Of a stretch of DNA of 64,000 bases, positions 1 through 8,637 are shown in pieces. The first letter of the stretch is position 1. Each line of letters starts with the position of its first letter. The translations under genes were made by a program, and so were the position numbers. This DNA comes from an uncultured Bacteroidales bacterium (GTDB lineage: Bacteria; Bacteroidota; Bacteroidia; Bacteroidales; FEN-979), in contig CAJAUM010000110.1 in assembly GCA_903945175.1 (NCBI GenBank), positions 101,626 to 165,625 on the forward strand, given 5' to 3'. The notes below the pieces were generated by a model, which saw only the letters and a program-made list of their open reading frames with translations, was not told the origin of the DNA and searched no databases.

Positions 1-489
1 CGTTTACCTATAATTATCGGAGGATTTGAAGCTCAGGCCATCGCAATTGAACTCGAAAAAATCAGAACACCACGCCCATTGACACATGATCTATTTAAAT
101 CATTCGCTGACGTTTATCACATTGAAATATCAGAAGTGGTGATCAACAAATTCAGCGAAGGCGTTTTTTATGCCAAATTAGTTTGTACCGACGGTAAAGA
201 GGAGCAGGAGGTCGATTCCCGTACTTCTGACGCAATCGCATTGGCGCTGCGGTTTAATTGTCCGATATTCACCTATGAAAGTATAATGGTTGCTGCCGGT
301 ATTTTGATGGAAGAAGAGTCTGAATTGTTGAAAACGGAGGAACTAAAACCAGAAAATGAACCTGCAGAAGCGGTTAATTATATTGATGCTGAAACATCCG
401 ACCTTAGGCAAATGCTTCAACAAGCCATTGAAAATGAAGAATATGAAAAAGCATCGAAAATCCGGGACGAATTGAATAAACGCAAATAA
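1..489 (+). CDS. Bifunctional nuclease family (DUF151) protein with C-terminal UVR motif, 5' truncated by window edge
   Basis: The reading frame is open from base 1 (RLPIIIGGFEAQAIAIELE...), upstream of the Met chosen by the ORF track, so the gene enters from outside the window. The visible part is the core of the bifunctional nuclease (BFN/DUF151) family: IIIGGFEAQAIA at the edge, then a segment ending in SRTSDAIALALRFNCPIF. An acidic linker follows, and then a UvrB/UvrC-type helical motif (LRQMLQQAIENEEYEKASKI). This DUF151 plus UVR architecture is usual in Bacteroidota. The family is reported to have DNase/RNase activity; the cellular substrate is not evident here. nupG, thyA and folA follow on the same strand with short spacers, so a nucleotide-metabolism operon is plausible. 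Confidence 0.85.
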   Translation, partial: RLPIIIGGFEAQAIAIELEKIRTPRPLTHDLFKSFADVYHIEISEVVINKFSEGVFYAKLVCTDGKEEQEVDSRTSDAIALALRFNCPIFTYESIMVAAGILMEEESELLKTEELKPENEPAEAVNYIDAETSDLRQMLQQAIENEEYEKASKIRDELNKRK

Positions 490-530
490 CCTTTCACATT
501 TCTTATTTCACTTTTCTAAATCAGCTGCTC

Positions 531-1784
531 ATGGCAATTAAGCAACGACTAATTCTCTTGAATTTTTTACAGTTTTTTATTTGGGGATCCTGGCTGCTGA
601 CGGTAGGTAAATACTGCGATAATACGATGCACTGGTCTTATACTGAGTTCGGCGCCATCTTTTCAACCATGGGTATCGCATCCCTGGTTATGCCGGCCAT
701 CGCAGGTATTATTGCCGATCGCTGGATTAACGCAGAACGACTTTATGGGATATTCCACATCATAGCCGCTGTAATCCTTTTTTCGGTTCCTGTCATTAAG
801 GACCCCACCGTCATGTTCTGGGTTATGTTGCTGAACATGATGTTTTACATGCCAACTATTTCGTTGTCAATAACGGTGGCCTATACCTCCCTTGAAGGAA
901 GAAAATTGGATATTATTAAACATTATCCCCCTATTCGAGTTTGGGGAACCATTGGTTTTATTGTTGCACTTTGGATTATTAGCCTTACAGGATTGGGCGC
1001 ATTGGCTTCACAGTTTTATGTTGCCTCCGCAGCATCACTGGTGCTCGGATTATACGCCTTTACCTTACCTAAATGTCCACCCTTGGGAAAAGGCCATAAG
1101 AGCTCGTTCGTTGAATCCCTTGGATTAAATGCCTTTTCCCTTTTTAAAAATTTCAAAATGGCCCTGTTTTTTATTTTTGCAATGCTATTAGGGGCCTCAC
1201 TCCAGCTGACAAATGCATATGGTGCGAATTTCCTCGATGATTTTGCACGCATTGACCTATACAAGGACTTGGTTTCTGTAAAATATCCTGAAATTATTAT
1301 GTCGATCTCCCAAATATCGGAAACCCTGTTTATTTTAACCATTCCATTCTTTATGAAACGATTCGGCATAAAGAAGGTGATGCTCTTCAGTATGATCGCA
1401 TGGGTGCTCAGATTTGGCCTTTTTGCTTTTGGTAATCCTTCTGAGGGACTCTGGATGATCGTGCTTTCATGCATTATCTATGGAATGGCCTTCGATTTCT
1501 TCAATATCTCAGGTTCCCTTTTTGTGGAAACGCAGAGTAAGCCTGAAACCAAAGCCAGCGCCCAGGGGTTGTTTATGATGATGACAAATGGTTTTGGCGC
1601 CATCCTTGGAAGCATTCTCAGCGGAATTATTATCGAAGGATATTTCAGGCATGACGGCATCAGCGACTGGAAAGGAATATGGCTTACATTTGCAATCTAT
1701 TCCTTGGTTGTTGCAGTGGCATTCGCCCTCTTATTCCGACACAAACACGACAAGAACATCGTTGCATCGACGGCCAAACACTGA
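531..1784 (+). CDS. nupG: Nucleoside:H+ symporter, NupG-type MFS transporter
   Basis: The 417-residue polytopic membrane protein matches E. coli NupG closely in remembered landmarks: an opening FLQFFIWGSWLLTVGKY, the PPIRVWGTIGFI block near residue 135, SISQISETLFILTIPFF in the middle, and FDFFNISGSLFVE then ASAQGLFMMMTNGFGAILG toward the end. About 12 transmembrane segments are visible and the length is normal for the family. The expected role is proton-coupled nucleoside uptake across the inner membrane. It sits 41 nt after the nuclease gene and 39 nt before thyA, so it is probably co-transcribed with salvage and dTMP genes. Substrate range (purine versus pyrimidine nucleosides) cannot be read from the sequence. 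Confidence 0.9.
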   Translation: MAIKQRLILLNFLQFFIWGSWLLTVGKYCDNTMHWSYTEFGAIFSTMGIASLVMPAIAGIIADRWINAERLYGIFHIIAAVILFSVPVIKDPTVMFWVMLLNMMFYMPTISLSITVAYTSLEGRKLDIIKHYPPIRVWGTIGFIVALWIISLTGLGALASQFYVASAASLVLGLYAFTLPKCPPLGKGHKSSFVESLGLNAFSLFKNFKMALFFIFAMLLGASLQLTNAYGANFLDDFARIDLYKDLVSVKYPEIIMSISQISETLFILTIPFFMKRFGIKKVMLFSMIAWVLRFGLFAFGNPSEGLWMIVLSCIIYGMAFDFFNISGSLFVETQSKPETKASAQGLFMMMTNGFGAILGSILSGIIIEGYFRHDGISDWKGIWLTFAIYSLVVAVAFALLFRHKHDKNIVASTAKH

Positions 1785-1823
1785 TTTGTTTAATTTCGCT
1801 ATTTCGCCACCTCGCTTTTAAAT

Positions 1824-2618
1824 ATGAAACAATACCTCTCCCTTCTCGAACATGTCCTGGCTACCGGGATTGAAAAACAGGACCGGACTGGTACAGGCAC
1901 ACGAAGCGTTTTTGGATATCAGATGCGGTTTGATTTACGGGAGAATTTTCCATTGATGACTACGAAAAAGCTTCATCTTCGTTCAATTCTGCATGAGTTG
2001 CTTTGGTTTCTCCAGGGTGCCACCAATGTTCAATATCTGACCGAAAACAAGGTGACCATTTGGAATGAATGGGCTGATGCCCAGGGGGATCTTGGTCCGG
2101 TCTATGGTTACCAATGGCGTTCCTGGCCTAAGCCGGATGGCTCTCATGCTGATCAGATCCGCCAGGTTGCTGAATCGATCCGTAACAATCCTGATTCACG
2201 CAGACATATTGTAAGTGCATGGAATGTTGGGTATTTGGACCAAATGGCGTTACCCCCTTGTCATTTACTGTTCCAGTTTTATGTGGCCAATGGGGAACTT
2301 TCGTGCCAGATGTACCAGCGTAGTTGCGATATTTTTCTTGGTGTTCCCTTCAACATTGCATCCTATGCTTTACTCACCATGATGATGGCCCAGGCTACAG
2401 GACTGAAACCCGGCGAATTCATTCATACCCTTGGAGATGCCCATATTTATCTGAATCATTTGGATCAGGTAAAGCTGCAGCTGACCCGTGAACCTTTGCC
2501 TCCGCCTCAAATGGTTATCAATCCTGAAGTGAATGACATCGATGGATTCCGGTTTGAAGATTTTCAATTGATCAATTACCAATCACACCCGCACATCAAA
2601 GGGGATATCGCAGTTTAA
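1824..2618 (+). CDS. thyA: Thymidylate synthase ThyA
   Basis: The enzyme converts dUMP and methylene-tetrahydrofolate to dTMP and dihydrofolate. The 264 residues match the full length of the E. coli enzyme and carry the expected motifs: the phosphate-binding [11 protein letters not shown] near residue 21, and the active-site [10 protein letters not shown] with the nucleophile at Cys146, the same number as in E. coli. The conserved C-terminal IKGDIAV is also present. The ATG follows nupG by 39 nt, and folA starts 10 nt after the stop. The two enzymes together regenerate tetrahydrofolate, so operonic co-expression is expected. Confidence 0.98.
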   Translation: MKQYLSLLEHVLATGIEKQDRTGTGTRSVFGYQMRFDLRENFPLMTTKKLHLRSILHELLWFLQGATNVQYLTENKVTIWNEWADAQGDLGPVYGYQWRSWPKPDGSHADQIRQVAESIRNNPDSRRHIVSAWNVGYLDQMALPPCHLLFQFYVANGELSCQMYQRSCDIFLGVPFNIASYALLTMMMAQATGLKPGEFIHTLGDAHIYLNHLDQVKLQLTREPLPPPQMVINPEVNDIDGFRFEDFQLINYQSHPHIKGDIAV

Positions 2619-2628
2619 AATACAGAGG

Positions 2629-3117
2629 ATGATTTCAATCATTGTCGCCATAGCCGAAAACAGGGGCATTGGCAAAAATAATGACCTGCTCTGGCACATT
2701 GCAGAGGATTTGAAAAGATTCAAACGCATAACCAGTGGACATCCCGTGATCATGGGAAAACGCACCTTTGAGTCTCTGCCGCGTCGGCCCTTACCCAACC
2801 GCAGAAATATTGTGATTACCGATATTCCGGGTGAACAAATTGATGGTTGCGAAATGGCCTATTCAATCGAAGGGGCCGTTGCAAAATGCAATCCTGCAGA
2901 AGAAAATTTCATCATCGGTGGCGCCTCGGTCTACCGTCAATTCCTGCCCATCGCCGATCGGCTTTATCTTACGATGGTGCATAAGTCATTCGACGCCGAT
3001 GTCTTTTTTCCCGACATCGATTTTTCTTTATGGAGCCTTACCACCAGGGAAGATTTTCCAGCGGATGAACTCAATGATTTCTCCTACTCCAATGAAATTT
3101 ATGACAGAAAGCAATAG
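2629..3117 (+). CDS. folA: Dihydrofolate reductase
   Basis: NADPH-dependent reduction of dihydrofolate to tetrahydrofolate. The 162-residue length is typical. Visible family features are the N-terminal IVAIAENRGIGKNNDLLWH loop, the helix with LKRFKRITSGHPVIMGKRTFESLP, and IIGGASVYRQFL for nucleotide binding. The acidic active-site residue is Glu in LLWHIAEDLKRF (EDL), as in bacterial DHFRs. The gene is 10 nt downstream of thyA, the usual pairing, because ThyA produces the dihydrofolate that FolA recycles. It converges on the minus-strand gene ending at 3135. Confidence 0.97.
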   Translation: MISIIVAIAENRGIGKNNDLLWHIAEDLKRFKRITSGHPVIMGKRTFESLPRRPLPNRRNIVITDIPGEQIDGCEMAYSIEGAVAKCNPAEENFIIGGASVYRQFLPIADRLYLTMVHKSFDADVFFPDIDFSLWSLTTREDFPADELNDFSYSNEIYDRKQ

Positions 3118-3134
3118 TCCTTGCTATTATTAGC

Positions 3135-4415
3135 CTAAGTTTTTCGCTTTTCCTTTTTTGCAGCCGGAAATAGAATGTTATTCAGAATAAGTCTGTATCC
3201 CGGAGAATTTGGATGAAGATTCAGGTTGGTCGGCGGATCCCCGACAAGATGCTGATAATCTTCTGGGTCATGGCCCCCAAGGAAAGTCCAGGTTCCCTTG
3301 CCAAAATCTCCGTGAATGTACCGTGCCTCATTTAAAGATTTGGTCTCCCCCAGCAGAATCACGTTTGATTTGATGAATTTTTTATTGAAAGCAGTGGTTT
3401 GCCCCATGAAACCGCGAATAAGCGCAACATGATCCTGGCATAACATGCTGGGCACCGGATCCCATTTGGCAGAGAAGTCGAACAGGGTGAAAAAATCGGT
3501 CTCCTTCGTCATGCTCTTTGGCCTTGTTTCTGTCACATCAATGGATGAAATTTCATACTCGTATGGATTTGTCGACAGTGTGAATTTTTCAAAAGCAAAA
3601 CAATTATCATAATTCAGTTTTGCCTGTGCATCGGAATCCGGCCCATCGCCATCAAACATAACATCACAGATATCTATCCCGGCTGCCGACAATGCGACAT
3701 CGTAACTGTCAGGTGCCGAGCACATTGAAAACAAATATCCGCCTCCCGCAACAAAATCGCGTATGTTCTTGACAACAGCCAGTTTCATTTGCGAAACTTT
3801 ACTGAATCCAAGTTTTTGTGCACTCTGTTCCTGTGCACTTACATCTTCATGATACCAGGGGAAATTTTTATATGCTGCCCAGAACTTCCCATACTGGCCT
3901 GTGAAATCCTCATGATGAAGGTGCAGCCAGTCATACATTGGAAGCACTCCTCCAACGACCTCCTCGTCATATACAATATCAAATGGTATTTCAGCATAGG
4001 TAAGAACCAAGGTCACCGCATCGTCCCAGGGGAGTTTGTTTTTGGGTGAGTAAACGGCTATTCTTGGCACTTTATGAAGCTTGATATTTTCCATGTTCAC
4101 CTGCGGGTCAGAAATCTCAAGGAGAATTGCAGATGCCTGCGCATCGGCAATGATCTGATAACTAATTCCGCGGATCGCGCATTCCGATTCAAATTCCTTG
4201 AGATAAGGAAACATAAAACTTCCTCCCCGGTAATTTAACAACCAACTCACCTCCACATCTTTTTGCAATACCCAAAAAGCCAATCCATATGCCTTCAGAT
4301 GGTTTTTCTGTGTCTCGTCCATTGTGACAAGCAAAAATGCTGCACGGGCCGGGTAACCAATTAAAAGAAATAGGAAAATGAGAAATCCCAACTTCAGATC
4401 AAAATGGTGTCTCAT
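3135..4415 (-). CDS. Exported protein of unknown function, Bacteroidota family often labelled 'asparagine synthetase B'
   Basis: A signal peptide is visible from the third possible Met (MRHHFDLKLGFLIFLFLL...ARA), so I place the start at 4415; the track start at 4430 adds five residues. The mature part has FLLVTMDETQKNHLKAYG, YRGGSFMFPYL, YDWLHLHHEDFTGQYGKF and FVAGGGYLFSMCSA, the last resembling a class I glutamine-amidotransferase/ThuA-like fold. From memory, relatives carry the database label asparagine synthetase B. The sequence does not support that label: there is no N-terminal Cys nucleophile after Met, no SGGxDS PP-loop motif, and the protein is exported. The start overlaps the end of dnaB, so it is probably translationally coupled. 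Function unknown. Confidence 0.75.
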   Translation of the reverse strand: MRHHFDLKLGFLIFLFLLIGYPARAAFLLVTMDETQKNHLKAYGLAFWVLQKDVEVSWLLNYRGGSFMFPYLKEFESECAIRGISYQIIADAQASAILLEISDPQVNMENIKLHKVPRIAVYSPKNKLPWDDAVTLVLTYAEIPFDIVYDEEVVGGVLPMYDWLHLHHEDFTGQYGKFWAAYKNFPWYHEDVSAQEQSAQKLGFSKVSQMKLAVVKNIRDFVAGGGYLFSMCSAPDSYDVALSAAGIDICDVMFDGDGPDSDAQAKLNYDNCFAFEKFTLSTNPYEYEISSIDVTETRPKSMTKETDFFTLFDFSAKWDPVPSMLCQDHVALIRGFMGQTTAFNKKFIKSNVILLGETKSLNEARYIHGDFGKGTWTFLGGHDPEDYQHLVGDPPTNLNLHPNSPGYRLILNNILFPAAKKEKRKT

Positions 4416-5907
4416 GCGATTCATCGTCATTCATTTTCGACATCACGGTGCGTGTTCTTGCTGAACCATCAAACGATGTATTCGAAGGAATCGTGTTAAT
4501 CGGGGTATAGTCCATCTCCGCATCAACAAATTTTGCATACTTGGATACAAACCTGATCCGGACATCCTTCAGCGGACCATTCCTGTTTTTGGCAATGATG
4601 ATTTCAGCAACGCCTGAGGTTGAATCACCACTTTCATCCACGTCAATCTTATAATATTCAGGGCGATAGATAAACAACACCATATCGGCATCCTGCTCAA
4701 TTGAACCGGATTCACGTAAATCGGAAAGAATCGGTTTGGCAGCCAATGATCGTTTCTCTGATGCACGGCTTAACTGCGACAATGCGATTACCGGCAGATC
4801 CAGCTCCTTCGCAAGGGTCTTTAACGCCCTGGAAATGCTGCTGATCTCCTGCTCGCGGTTTCCTCTGGTATCCTGGCTCCCCTGCATCAATTGAAGGTAG
4901 TCGACAATGACCATCTGTATGTCGTGATGCGCTTTTAAACGGCGGCATTTCGCACGCAGGTCAAAAACGGACAGAGCCGCCGTATCATCGATATAAAGAG
5001 GGGCATCAATGAGTGGCGTGATCTTGGTATTCAATTGGGCCCATTCATGATCTTCCATTGAACCCTTGCGCAGTTTTTCCTGCGGAATTTCAGTTTCACT
5101 TGACATAAGCCTGGTGACCAGCTGAACCGAAGACATTTCAAGTGAAAATACCGCAACCGGTTTTTTGAAATCTATCGCAGCATTGCGCGCCATGGTTAGC
5201 GCGAAGGCACTTTTGCCCATACCGGGGCGCGATGCAATGATCACCAGATCTGATTTCTGCCAGCCTGAGGTAATTCTGTCCAATTCGGTGAATCCGGATC
5301 CGACCCCACGTAATTTTCCCTCCTGGTTTCTTCCTGCAGCAATCTCCTTGATGGCCTCCTTGATGATGGATTGCATATCCATGTATGATTTGCCAATGCT
5401 GCTTTCACTGATGGAAAAAAGACCTGTTTCAGCCTTATCCAGGAGATCGAATACATCTGTGGTATCCTCATAAGCATCTTTTATGATCTCAGAAGAGACC
5501 CTGATCAACTCGCGCTGAATGAATTTTTGTAAAATAATCCGGGAATGAAATTCAATATTCGCAGCTGAAGCAACGCGATTGGTAAGCATGGTGATAAAGT
5601 AGGGGCCACCTGCAATATCAAGCTCCCCGCACTTTCGCAACTCTTCTGTAACCGTAAGAATATCAACAGGTTCATTTTGTCCAAACAACCGCTGGATCGC
5701 AGAGAATATAATCTGGTGACTTTCTTTATAGAACACCTCTGGCTTAAGTACTTCGATGACTTCTGCCAGGCGGTCATTTTCAAGCATCATGGCTCCAAGA
5801 ACAGCCGCCTCCAGGTCCAAGGCCTGTGGTGGTATCTTCCCATGTTCAAAAACTATTTCATTTACCCCTGTTGCGCGGGTACGCTTTCTGGTATTCTTTT
5901 CTTCCAT
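4399..5907 (-). CDS. dnaB: Replicative DNA helicase DnaB
   Basis: The 502-residue protein has the DnaB N-terminal helical domain (IPPQALDLEAAVLGAMMLEND) followed by the RecA-like helicase domain. The Walker A motif is SRPGMGKSAFAL near residue 228, Walker B is QMVIVDYLQLM, and an ALSQLSRASEKR arginine/sensor segment follows. It is the ring helicase that unwinds DNA at the fork. No intein is present. A -7 promoter box (TATTTTTG on the minus strand) ends only 4 nt before the ATG, suggesting a leaderless transcript. The 3' end overlaps the start of the exported unknown protein. Confidence 0.97.
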   Translation of the reverse strand: MEEKNTRKRTRATGVNEIVFEHGKIPPQALDLEAAVLGAMMLENDRLAEVIEVLKPEVFYKESHQIIFSAIQRLFGQNEPVDILTVTEELRKCGELDIAGGPYFITMLTNRVASAANIEFHSRIILQKFIQRELIRVSSEIIKDAYEDTTDVFDLLDKAETGLFSISESSIGKSYMDMQSIIKEAIKEIAAGRNQEGKLRGVGSGFTELDRITSGWQKSDLVIIASRPGMGKSAFALTMARNAAIDFKKPVAVFSLEMSSVQLVTRLMSSETEIPQEKLRKGSMEDHEWAQLNTKITPLIDAPLYIDDTAALSVFDLRAKCRRLKAHHDIQMVIVDYLQLMQGSQDTRGNREQEISSISRALKTLAKELDLPVIALSQLSRASEKRSLAAKPILSDLRESGSIEQDADMVLFIYRPEYYKIDVDESGDSTSGVAEIIIAKNRNGPLKDVRIRFVSKYAKFVDAEMDYTPINTIPSNTSFDGSARTRTVMSKMNDDESHETPF

Positions 5908-5911
5908 GCGT

Positions 5912-5919
5912 CAAAAATA
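5912..5919 (-). promoter_or_regulatory. -7 box of dnaB promoter
   Basis: On the minus strand the sequence reads TATTTTTG, a match to the Bacteroidota TAnnTTTG element. It ends four bases before the dnaB ATG. No clear TTG -33 element is present at 19-21 bp spacing, so the call rests on the -7 box alone. Confidence 0.5.
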
Positions 5920-5970
5920 GGTCTAATCCGGTTTGAATATTCGGCGCGCCCGAATTTTATTTATCAACAA

Positions 5971-7272
5971 CTACAAGCAACAGGTAAGTGATACATGAAC
6001 CCATTTATGCCACCAGCCGTCATGAAAATCAGGACTTAATAAAAATTGCTCCACGTCCAGACGAAATCCGCCAGAGGAGATTGAGATACCCCCGCTCCCC
6101 TGAAAAACCACCCTGGATATTTCACCGGCAGGAATCGTATATACACTGGATCTGTTCAATAAGCCACCCTCCAGCGTGGCATCATAACCAACCAGTTTTC
6201 CGGCCATTTTGATGAAAAAAAGGCATTGGAACTTTCTGAGACCTTGCTCCTGAAGCAGCGTCCTTTTAGCCACACCCAGATTGGCAAAATAGGGATTCAT
6301 CCACCCGGTTCTTAACTGAATTCCCCCGCTAAAGTTTGTATACAGTGTTCCAATGTTACCCACAGAGGAAATGACAAGATCAATGTTCCTTTTCATAAAC
6401 ATGCCTTTTTCATAAGCAATGGAGTAATTTAATACCAGATCATTCTTGATCTGATACTCCCATCCCAGCGGTTCATTATTCGTTGGAACAGTGTTATGAA
6501 ATGCCTGCTGAACCCATTCACCATATGAATTTGGACCCATGATTCCCAGGTCAAGTTCGCTTGTCTGCCTGAAGTGCTTCACAGGATCATTGGTGATCTT
6601 AAAACTTCCCACGTACAGGTAGGCAGCATAGGGCCGGTCACCGTACAAAATTCCTCCCGTTTTTGTGGTGGAGGGGGTGAACATGTTTTGAACCAATGTT
6701 AGGCCATGATAATTTTTTCCAGAGCCCCAATAAGGGACCATCAGTTTGGCCAGCGGATTCATCTGTAACCCAGGTGAAATCAGATCTACCTTGATCCCAT
6801 TGGTGTAAAAACGGTCGGTATAGTCCAGTATGTCGTTATCAAAGTTTATTCTGAGGATGGATTCACGACTCAGGGTGATCATGGACTGAAATGGTTGGTT
6901 TTCAACCGGAGAGATCAGAAATTGTTTATTTACAGGTTCATTGAAATCAAGTTCGATTTTCCCCGACCTTAAATAATTCAATCGTCTGATAAATGTCGAG
7001 TCGGAGGATGCGCGGTAGATTCTCTTTTGAGATGTTTCTGCTGATTTTATCCTGATTTTTTTTCTTTTTTTAGGATATTCGAGCAAACTGAATGTTTTTT
7101 TTTCTGAAAATGTATCTTTTTCGCTCGCATGCTTATTTATCTGCGGCTTTTGTTTGGCAGGAACTGAGCTATGTGGCTTTTGTTCAAGGGCGAAAGAGGG
7201 AGGTGCTTCTTCAACTTCGCTACATCGACTGAAAACCAGTATAAAGAATAATAATCCAATGCAATGTTTCAT
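5971..7272 (-). CDS. LpxR-like lipid A deacylase family (DUF2219) lipoprotein
   Basis: The C-terminal two-thirds carry the LpxR (lipid A 3'-O-deacylase) signature: NDILDYTDRFYTNGI, YGDRPYAAYLYVG, and QQAFHNTVPTNNEPLGWEYQ, where the His corresponds to the catalytic His of Salmonella LpxR. A 12-strand outer-membrane barrel is expected. The start at 7272 gives MKHCIGLLFFILVFSRCS, a lipoprotein signal with lipobox FSRC; the track start (7293) lies upstream of a -7 box and is unlikely. Between signal and barrel is an unusual ~120-residue Lys/Ser/Pro-rich linker. The ORF ends 63 nt downstream of the dnaB start and shares its strand. Activity on lipid A is inferred from the family. Confidence 0.8.
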   Translation of the reverse strand: MKHCIGLLFFILVFSRCSEVEEAPPSFALEQKPHSSVPAKQKPQINKHASEKDTFSEKKTFSLLEYPKKRKKIRIKSAETSQKRIYRASSDSTFIRRLNYLRSGKIELDFNEPVNKQFLISPVENQPFQSMITLSRESILRINFDNDILDYTDRFYTNGIKVDLISPGLQMNPLAKLMVPYWGSGKNYHGLTLVQNMFTPSTTKTGGILYGDRPYAAYLYVGSFKITNDPVKHFRQTSELDLGIMGPNSYGEWVQQAFHNTVPTNNEPLGWEYQIKNDLVLNYSIAYEKGMFMKRNIDLVISSVGNIGTLYTNFSGGIQLRTGWMNPYFANLGVAKRTLLQEQGLRKFQCLFFIKMAGKLVGYDATLEGGLLNRSSVYTIPAGEISRVVFQGSGGISISSGGFRLDVEQFLLSPDFHDGWWHKWVHVSLTCCL

Positions 7273-7280
7273 TATGGTCA

Positions 7281-7288
7281 CAAAGGTA
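7281..7288 (-). promoter_or_regulatory. -7 box of the lpxR-like gene
   Basis: The minus strand reads TACCTTTG, fitting TAnnTTTG, eight bases before the ATG at 7272. It argues against the longer ORF-track start at 7293, which would lie upstream of the promoter. Confidence 0.5.
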
Positions 7289-7321
7289 ATCAAATACTAT
7301 TTTTATTAAATTTACACTGCC

Positions 7322-7819
7322 ATGATGGATAGGAAAAGGTTTTTTGCCTCTCTTCTCTTATTTTTTATTTTGAGCCATCTTTATTCTCAAAAGACGATGA
7401 TGGTAGAGAAGATTGGCACGTCAAGAAAATATTTTTACCATACCGGCGACTATTTGAAACTGAGGGTATCCAAAGAAGACACCTTGTTAAAGGGAAAACT
7501 TTGGTCAATCCACGACTCGGTCATATCTGTCGCCGAACTTCGACCATTTGATGTTCGCATCGCAGATATTCATGCTGTTTATAAGCAGTTTGCGTATCCT
7601 AAAAAGTTTGCAAAGATCGTGGGAATCGGCAGTGTCGGTATTTTTGCAATCATTGCGCTCAATCATCTTATAAACAATGAACCGGTATTCACGCCTGACA
7701 TGTTCATCATATCAGGCTCCTTATTGGGAGCAAGCTTGATATCGTTTTCCCTCAGTGAGAAAAAGTGTAAAATAGATGGTCGGTGGAAGGTGAAAATCCT
7801 GGATATTGAATTAAATTGA
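7322..7819 (+). CDS. Exported/membrane protein of unknown function
   Basis: I do not recognise this 165-residue protein. It begins with a signal peptide (RKRFFASLLLFFILSHLYSQ), has a central beta-rich stretch (YLKLRVSKEDTLLKGKLWSIHDSVISV) and then two hydrophobic segments (IVGIGSVGIFAIIALNHLI and MFIISGSLLGASLISF). The central part resembles the small periplasmic proteins common beside outer-membrane genes in Bacteroidota, but no motif allows a function. It is divergent from the lpxR-like gene, with 49 nt between starts, and convergent with punA. It could be processed by signal peptidase or stay membrane-anchored. Confidence 0.6.
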   Translation: MMDRKRFFASLLLFFILSHLYSQKTMMVEKIGTSRKYFYHTGDYLKLRVSKEDTLLKGKLWSIHDSVISVAELRPFDVRIADIHAVYKQFAYPKKFAKIVGIGSVGIFAIIALNHLINNEPVFTPDMFIISGSLLGASLISFSLSEKKCKIDGRWKVKILDIELN

Positions 7820-7827
7820 CAACAGGA

Positions 7828-8637
7828 TTACCTTCCTATCAATTCCTTGATGAGGTTCGTCATGATGGGTTCAGCGGCACTGGCTGCATTGATGACATGC
7901 TTGTGGGTTATTTCAACAATCTTTCCTGGTACACCCAAATCCGAAATAATAGAAATAGCAAAGCATTTCAGCCCCATATGCCGGGCGGCGATCACTTCAG
8001 GTACTGTGGACATGCCCACCGCATCTGCTCCAATGGTACGGATATAATGATATTCTGCCGGTGTTTCATAGGTAGGTCCTGAAACGGCTGCATACACCCC
8101 CCTTTGAAGCTTTATCTTATTCTTATCAGCAATGGTAAAGGCCAGCTTGATCATATCAAGGTCATAGGCATGCCCCATATCCGGGAACCGGGTGCCGACT
8201 TCATTCTCATTTTGGCCAATCAATGGATTGTCTTTCATGAGATTTAGATGATCCTCAATAACCATGATATCACCAACTTCAAAGTCCGGATTTACACCGC
8301 CACTTGCATTCGACAGAATGAGCAGCTCAATTCCTAAAAACTTCATGACCCTCACAGGGAAGGTGATTTCCTGCATGGTATAACCTTCATAATAATGAAA
8401 CCGGCCTTGCATGGCAACGATATTTCTGCCATTCATCGTTCCAAAAATCAATTGCCCGTGATGTCCGTCTACGGTCGAAACAGGGAAGTTGGGAATAAAC
8501 TCATAGGGGAAGGTTTGCTGGATATCTATCTCATTCACCAACCTGCCCAATCCGGTTCCCAAAATGATTCCGATTTCTGGTTTGAATGAAATCCGGCTTT
8601 CAAGATATTCAGTTGTTTCCTTAATTTTTTTTAACAT
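7828..8637 (-). CDS. punA: Purine-nucleoside phosphorylase
   Basis: Phosphorolysis of purine (deoxy)nucleosides to free base and (deoxy)ribose-1-phosphate. It belongs to the trimeric (PNP/MTAP) class: IGIILGTGLGRL near the N-terminus for phosphate binding, the GRFHYYEGY motif, LILSNASGGVNP, AVSGPTYETPAE and VGMSTVPEVIAARH. About 269 residues, normal length. The second Met (MLKKIKETT, 8637) fits better than 8643, but both overlap the end of lpxK (to 8621), implying translational coupling with lpxK upstream. Together with nupG it supports nucleoside salvage. Confidence 0.95.
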   Translation of the reverse strand: MLKKIKETTEYLESRISFKPEIGIILGTGLGRLVNEIDIQQTFPYEFIPNFPVSTVDGHHGQLIFGTMNGRNIVAMQGRFHYYEGYTMQEITFPVRVMKFLGIELLILSNASGGVNPDFEVGDIMVIEDHLNLMKDNPLIGQNENEVGTRFPDMGHAYDLDMIKLAFTIADKNKIKLQRGVYAAVSGPTYETPAEYHYIRTIGADAVGMSTVPEVIAARHMGLKCFAISIISDLGVPGKIVEITHKHVINAASAAEPIMTNLIKELIGR

